Source of the DNA: Tillandsia leiboldiana | Taxonomy: Eukaryota; Streptophyta; Magnoliopsida; Poales; Bromeliaceae | Length of the DNA: 64,000 nucleotides | NCBI GenBank assembly: GCA_029204045.2 | Contig: CM055074.1 | Span: forward strand, 17,659,164-17,723,163 | Direction: 5' to 3' | Shown: positions 58,099 through 64,000 of the stretch, piece by piece | Layout: every line of letters begins with the position of its first letter | How positions within the stretch are numbered: the first letter of the stretch is position 1 | Notes under the pieces: model-generated | Told to the model about the DNA's origin: nothing | What the model saw: only the letters and a program-made list of their open reading frames with translations | Databases searched by the model: none | Made by a program: the position numbers and the translations under genes

Positions 58099-58324
58099 TT
58101 GTTACGGATTTTGTTTTGGCGCATTTCGTGAAAGTGTTAAGTCTTGAAGATTGAAAATGAATGAAGTTTGGATCATATACCTCAATCTCAAGAAAGAAGA
58201 ATTCAAAAGGATCAGGTAAGTTTAACTAAATATTTTTGGTGATCCGAATACTTCTTGTAGTGGAGAAACACTTGGAAGAACTTTTTATCGCATAAAAATC
58301 AAGAACTGGACATGGGACATGTTC

Positions 58325-58555
58325 AGGATCCGGATCAGACAGTCCGATCCGGATCCCGAAGGGTGCTTGTTCATTGGCAAATCCGATCCGGATCATAGTC
58401 ATTTCGATCCGGATCCCGAACATGGGAATTTGCTAAAATACATGAACGATCCGGATCGTGCATTACAATCCGGATCCCGAACCCTGTTTCTTTGGAATTG
58501 CCTGACTCGTTACGACGATCCGGATCACAGCTAATCCGATCCGGATCGCCGTCGT
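58325..58555 (+). promoter_or_regulatory. GATCCGGATC palindrome array in SIRE-3 U3
   Basis: Eight TCCGGA cores arranged as four pairs, spaced about 20 to 45 bases, ending about 60 bases upstream of the TATA box. The unit resembles TTCGGGATCCGGATCGAA. No bound factor is known to me for it. The enhancer role is inferred from position and repetition. Confidence 0.5.
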
Positions 58556-58612
58556 AAAAATTTCCAGAAACGACAGTTTTTGATCCTTATCTTCTTCCTA
58601 AGGTTTCTAACC

Positions 58613-58620
58613 TATAAATA
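58613..58620 (+). promoter_or_regulatory. TATA box of SIRE-3 LTR
   Basis: CCTATAAATAGACCC matches the plant TATA consensus and is conserved in SIRE-1 (minus, 2891-2900). Confidence 0.7.
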
Positions 58621-59387
58621 GACCCTATGATTCTTTTTCTAGGGTTAATCCACAGAAGCCGTAAATCCTCATACAAGCCGTCATCTTTTATACGGCCTAA
58701 GATCCACATATAGAGAAGAAAGGAAATCATTAGATATTACTCTATGTTTCTTCATCTATATTGATTAGTTTGATTCTAGGTTTTCATACTCACATCTTGA
58801 GTTGAATCAAACTAATGAATACTTAGATGGTATTTCCTATCTATCTTTGATCTAAGTATTCGGCGGATCATCACCACCCAAAAACAACGATTTACCCCAA
58901 AATCGGCGCGTGGACTCGCGTGGCCTTGTGGATTCAAGGTGCAACCGCTCTCGTGGATTCGGAGCGAGGTACGTTCGTGGATTCGAAGCGTGCTACTGGG
59001 TGAAGACCGTGGATTCGGTCAGACGTCGTGGACTCGACGTTGGACGCCGTGGATTCGGCGTTGGACGCAGATCGTGGATTCGAGACGCGTTGCGGAGCAA
59101 GCGGAGAAGATCAACTAGGAGCGTATGGAAAAGGTTGAGTCGTCTGTGAGTACGGTATATCACCTTGTACGTGTTTAATTCTAGTGGATTTCACCGTGTT
59201 ATCGGTCCCGTGATTTTTTACTCCGGTTTGGAGTTTTTCACGTAAAAATCTTGCGTGTTCATTTATATTTCCGCATTGGGTTTTTATTGCGCAATGATTT
59301 TTTGAGTGTTTATTGTTTACACCTATTCACCCCCCTCTAGGTGTTTTTTCCCCTATTTAGATCCATTATTACATATAACCCAACAAG

Positions 59388-59399
59388 TGGTATCAGAGC
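59388..59399 (+). other. Primer binding site of SIRE-3
   Basis: TGGTATCAGAGC two bases after the LTR, complementary to initiator methionine tRNA. Confidence 0.9.
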
Positions 59400-59418
59400 G
59401 GGAATAGGGTTGTAAACA

Positions 59419-62400
59419 ATGGTTGAAGGTGGAAACATCAACAGACCCCCATTCTTTGATGGAACAAATTATGCGTACTGGAGAGTACGGATGAAAGCCT
59501 TTTTAATTTCCATCGACGAACGGGTGTGGAAATCAATTGAATTAGGATGGTCTAATCCAACTGAAATTATTGCTGATGTTCGCACCATCAAACCTAGGTC
59601 GAAGTGGACCAAGGAAGAGTTAAATTCATCTTCTTACAATGGCAAGGAAATTAATGCTATTTTTAATGCCTTATCTCAAACTGAATTCTCTCGCGTCTCA
59701 GCATGTGAGACTGCGAAAGAAATCTGGGATGTTCTTCAGGTTACACATGAGGGAACTAACCTCGTGAAGATTCAAAAGCTGCAAATGCTTACGAGCAGAT
59801 TTGACTCTATTTTCATGGCAGAAAATGAATCTTTCACGGACTACTATACACGATTGCAAGACATCGTAAACTCATGTGCTAACCTGGGAGAGAAGATTCT
59901 AGAATTTAAGGTTGTAAGAAAGATCTTAAGAACTCTTCCTGAACGATTTCGCCCAAAGGTTACAGCCATTGAAACTATTAAACACCCGGACGAAATGTGT
60001 GTAGAAGAACTAGTTGGTTCATTACAAACTTATGAAATGACATTTACTACTAACTATTCTTCGGGAAAGGCATCTTCTTCTAAGTCTTCAGGTTATGCTT
60101 TGAAAACAACAAAGGAAGAAGACACGGATTCATCCTCCTCAGACGATGACGAGAACCTATCTATGGAGGAATTTGAGAAGCAGCTCGCTCTCTTGACAAG
60201 GAAGTTTCGCCGCAACTTTCGAAGGGGTAATTCAGGTAAAACTCCATCCTTCGGAAAGTCGAAGAAAGGCAAGGGTATTTCAAGTTACAAGTCAAGAAAG
60301 CAAGAGAACTTTTCTAAGGATAAGAAAAGCACAGAAGGACAAGTCCAATGCTTCAAGTGCCGAGGATACAGCCATATCTCAACGGAATGTCCAACTAAGA
60401 ATCCGTTGAAAAAGAAAGCGATGCAAGTCGTCACCTGGGATGACAACTCAACGTTAAATGAGTCATCCTCAAGTGATGAAGAAGAAAGCGCAACGGCATT
60501 CCACGCGTCCACATCTTCACCCTTCATGTGCTTAATGACAAGTACTTCAGATTCATTGTCCAACTCCTCCCGGGTTGAAAAAACTGCAACGGATGATGAA
60601 GCAAGTAACTCTGAAGGTGAAGATTTTGTTTTAGCCTACCACAGACTTTTACGGGATTCAAAGAAACTGGCTAAACAAAACAAGGGGTTGAGAGGGAGAT
60701 TACAGGATCTCGAAGTAGAAGTAAAAAGGGTAACTTCTCTCTCGATCGATCTTGAAGTGGAAAGGGATAATCTGATAAAAGCAAATATTTCCCTTCAAGA
60801 GTCCAATGAGCTTTTTGAGAAGGAACATACAAAACTGGTGGATAAAGCGGATCACTTCTCAAAGCTCTACATCGAGGCCCAACAAGATAAATTGGAAATG
60901 ACAAAGACCATTCTCCAACTAAAGGATGACTTAAAGAGATTTTCTTCTGGAAGGAGTAAGTTGGATAAGCTTCTTGGTCTTGGTCAAACAAATCGGTTCG
61001 GCCTCGGGTACACTCAAACTGGAAACAGTCCAAGTTCGAGTGGGACAGTTTTTGTGCCTCAGTCGGTATCTCCTCCTTCGACACCGGAATTCACGACAAA
61101 CAACGACAACAAGCCTACTTCTTTCTCTTCGGGATCGTCAAGCGCAAAGGTATGTTTTCGTTGTGGTATTTCAGGGCACATAAGGAGATATTGCAAGACA
61201 GGAGCCAAACGCTCAACTCAGACATTTCTTGCAACGACTACCAAAAAGGTGATTCCTCAGAAATCAAATGCAAATCATACAAAGGAAAAGAGACTTGGTA
61301 GTTCACCGCACAAGACGACATCATCAAGGAGAAGCAATCGATCTAACAAGACGCCTTCACCTAGGAGAATAACCTCACGACCATTACCGACGCATTCCAA
61401 AAGGTTTTGGGTGCGCAAAGGTGAAATCTTCCCTTGTCTTGTTACTAATGTTTCCTTGCATGCTTATGATAATTCGTCTTGGTATCTGGATAGCGGTTGT
61501 TCCCGTCACATGACCGGTGACAAAAATAGTTTTCAAAACTTTGAGAAAATCTCCGGAGGACTCGTTGTTTTCGGAGACGGCCGATCTTCCAAAATTGTTG
61601 GAAAAGGAACAGTAGCTATTCCAGATGGCCCGATTTTGAAAAACGTGTTATTTGTTGATGGCCTTAAGACTAACCTCATTAGCATAAGTCAACTTTGCGA
61701 CAATGGTTTTTCAGTTAACTTTTCATCTGTTGAATGTGTTGTAACTGATAAGGACCATGTCTTCTTTTTAAAAGGGGTTAGATCTGAAAACAATTGCTAT
61801 GTTGTTCCTAATAAAATTTCAGAAAAATGTAACCTAGTTTCTTTGGATAATGAAACACTTTGGCATGAAAGACTAGGTCACATAAATTTTAAAGAACTAG
61901 CAAAGATTTCAAATAAAGACGTGGTTAAGGGGGTTCCTAAACTTCTATTTAAAAACAACATTGTGTGCGGAGGTTGTCTTAAGGGAAAACAATCAAGGGC
62001 TGCACACAAGAACCTGAACCACGTTGGTACCAAACGGCCCTTGGAATTACTGCACATGGATTTAATGGGGCCGACCCGTCAACCATCTTTGGGAGGTAAA
62101 TGGTATATTTTCTTATTGGTTGATGATTTCTCTAGGTTTTCATGGGTAGCATTTTTAAAAGAGAAAGCTGATACGTTTGATTCTTTTCATGAGATTTGCC
62201 ATCGTATTATGATTGAAAAGAATGAAAAGATCATTCGCGTTAGAAATGATAGAGGTGGAGAATTCATTAATTCCAAATTCATTGATTTTTGCACTTCCAA
62301 CAGCATAAAACATGAATTCTCGGCACCCTATACACCTCAGCAGAATGGTGTTGTTGAGCGCAAAAACAGGGTTGTTCAAGAGATGGCGCGTGTGATGCTT

Positions 62401-64000
62401 CATAGCCGGAATTTACCGCTATATTTTTGGGCTGAGGCTGTGAACACCGCTGTCTATGTCATTAATCGAGTGTATTTGCGCCCAGGAACTTTAAATACAC
62501 CATATGAGCTGTGGTTTAGTAGAAAACCGGATATCAAATACTTTCGTATCTTTGGGAGTCGATGTTTTATTTTGCGTGATCGCGAAAATCTTGGTAAGTT
62601 CGATTCTCGAAGTGACGAAGGGATCTTTTTGGGTTATTCTACAAATAGCTGAGCATATCGGGTATTTAACATGGAATCTAAAACGATTGTAGAATCTATA
62701 AATGTTAAAGTAGATGAAGCTTTTCACTTTGCATCTGAAAAATCTATCCTCGATATCTCTCTTGATGATGATACTCCTGTAAGTGCATCTTCTCATGATA
62801 ATACTTCCAATATTAATGATGCATCTAATGGTTCTTCAAGTTTATCTGATGTGCAGGAATCATCTCATGTACCTCCGAGTACTCCGTTACAACAAACGTT
62901 ACGCATCTCCAAGGATCATCCTGAATCAAACATCATTGGAGACCCACAAGAAGGAGTCAAAACTCGGAGACAGTTGGTTTGTGGATTCGCTTGCTACGTT
63001 TCCTTGATCGAACCAAAGAACATCGATGAAGCTCTTCAGGATGACTACTGGATTAAAGCAATGCAGGAAGAGCTCCATCAGTTTGAGCGAAACAAAGTCT
63101 GGGAATTAACAAAGCCTCCAAAGCAACACAATGTGATAGGTACCAAATGGATTTTCAAGAATAAGAAAAATGAAGATGGTACCATCATCAGGAACAAAGC
63201 ACGTTTAGTTGCTCAAGGCTACTCTCAAGTAGAAGGTATAGACTTTGATGAAACTTTCGCCCCTGTAGCTAGACTCGAGTCCATTCGTATATTATTCGCG
63301 ATAGCTTGTCATTTTAAAATAAAATTGTTTCAAATGGACGTTAAGAGCGCGCTTTTAAATGGGTTTTTAAATGAGGAAGTTTATGTGGCTCAACCGAAAG
63401 GTTTTGTAGACTGTAAACTACCTAACCATGTTTTTCGTTTGAAAAAGGCTCTTTACGGTTTAAAACAAGCACCGCGAGCATGGTACGAAAGGTTGACAAA
63501 GCACCTATTGGATAAGGGCTATACTCGAGGGGGAGCTGACAGGACTCTCTTTGTGAAGCATTATCAAAATAACTTCATTGTAGCACAAATCTATGTCAAT
63601 GACATTGTATTTGGTGCGACAAGAGATAATGATGCTTCTAAATTCGCTGAAACCATGGAAAGCGAATTTGAGATGTCAATGATGGGCGAATTGACTTATT
63701 TCCTTGGATTGCAAGTGAAACAGTGTGACGAAGGCATCCATTTGTGTCAATCCAAGTATGCTTTGGAGTTGGTCAAAAAGTTTGATCTAGAAAATTGTAA
63801 AGATTTTCCAACTCCAATGGGAACTAGCAATAAAGGATTAGGAAGTGAATCTTTTAGTGAGAATGTAGACGAGAAACTTTATCGGAGTATGATTGGAAGT
63901 CTACTTTACCTCACGGCTAGTCGCCCGGATATATCTTTTGGTGTTGGGATCTGCGCGAGATATCAATCTGCACCAAAGGAGGTTCACCTGAAAGCGGTGA
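59419..64000 (+). pseudogene. SIRE-3 gag-pol polyprotein, one in-frame stop, 3' end outside window
   Basis: The ATG follows the primer site by 19 bases. Codons 1-230 form a UBN2-type Gag. A CCHC knuckle is at C311, C314, H319, C324. A charged coiled coil spans about 410-512, and a second CCHC is at C579, C582, H587, C592. The aspartic protease motif DSG has its Asp at 691. The integrase zinc finger uses H816, H821, C850 and C853, and the catalytic triad is D881, D944, E980, with 35 residues between the last two. Reverse transcriptase follows, with first catalytic Asp at 63337-63339. Gag-pre-integrase order before reverse transcriptase is the copia arrangement. A TGA at 62650-62652 interrupts the frame at codon 1078, in the linker after integrase; the frame then stays open to 64000. 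The reverse-transcriptase active site reads YVND (63592-63603) where the family has YVDD. Both lesions predict an inactive copy. Confidence 0.93.

Larger units (their letters stand above)
58100..59385 (+). repeat. 5' LTR of SIRE-3 (1286 bases)
   Basis: It starts TGTTACGGATTTTG and ends ATAACCCAACA. U3 holds eight TCCGGA cores in GATCCGGATC context (58325-58555). TATAAATA is at 58613-58620. The leader has seven CGTGGATTCG-like motifs (58925-59085) within an 80-codon open frame also present in the other two LTR copies. Confidence 0.9.
58100..64000 (+). mobile_element. SIRE-3, SIRE/Maximus-like Ty1/copia element, 5' part
   Basis: 5' LTR (58100-59385), primer site (59388-59399) and gag-pol from 59419 run off the right edge, so the RNase H end and 3' LTR are not seen. 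It was inserted into the 3' coding region of the oppositely oriented SIRE-2 of the same family. The expected left target duplicate is GTTGT (58095-58099). It is the best preserved element of the window. Confidence 0.92.

Overview
This window looks like nuclear DNA of a flowering plant with a large, repeat-dense genome. A monocot is weakly suggested by one coding remnant with C/G-rich third codon positions. No complete host gene is visible. Nearly everything can be read as nested long-terminal-repeat (LTR) retrotransposons, plus one CACTA-type DNA transposon at the left edge. I name the LTR families by their transcription-sense ends: alpha (starts TGTAAAGTACC, ~4.65 kb LTR), beta (TGTGAGGACC, ~3.78 kb), gamma (TGTGGTGACC, ~4.0 kb), delta (TGTAATACTCGGG, ~4.3 kb), epsilon (TGTAACACTTAAT) and a SIRE/Maximus-like Ty1/copia family (TGTTA...CCCAACA, ~1.3 kb). 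Where the downstream end is visible, the alpha, beta, gamma and delta LTRs all finish in a GGGGCGTGACA-type end. The alpha and beta elements have a TGG-type primer binding site, a purine tract and degenerate Ty3/gypsy coding remnants, probably chromovirus (Tekay/Del-like).

Layout. 1-1498: end of a CACTA element with subterminal repeats and a GC-rich coding remnant; it sits inside the gag of SIRE-1 (1499-3476, minus strand). 3477-5701: partial gamma LTR. 5702-7289 and 15635-16288: an unclassified host stretch, interrupted by a delta solo LTR (7290-15629, target duplication TGAGT) that itself holds a gamma solo LTR (7403-11442). 16289-38112: alpha-1 on the plus strand, split by the structurally complete beta-1 (22510-33555, minus strand, target duplication GTTTG). 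38113-38212: 100-base assembly gap. 38213-43286: 3' part of beta-2 (plus). 43287-48658: 5' part of alpha-2 (minus). 48659-49953: epsilon LTR remnant with a GC-rich minisatellite. 49954-51632: AT-rich intergenic DNA. 51633-~54470: second delta-type LTR. 54471-56017: GA microsatellite and two opposed LTR ends. 56018-58099: 3' end of SIRE-2 (minus). 58100-64000: SIRE-3 (plus), with a nearly full gag-pol frame that runs off the window.

How the parts relate. Only SIRE-3 retains long coding capacity, and it carries an in-frame stop plus a changed reverse-transcriptase active-site residue. Alpha and beta are LTR-rich and coding-poor, so any recent mobility would have needed proteins supplied in trans. 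The most interesting material is non-coding. U3 regions carry repeated ACACGTGGC (ABRE/G-box) plus ATTGG (inverted CCAAT) pairs. Leader regions carry repeated exon-like modules ending in 5' splice-site-like AGGTRAG, and alpha has a matching 3' splice-site-like tract just before its gag ATG. SIRE U3 regions carry arrays of a TCCGGA palindrome. Extremely CpG-rich minisatellites lie inside the alpha LTRs.
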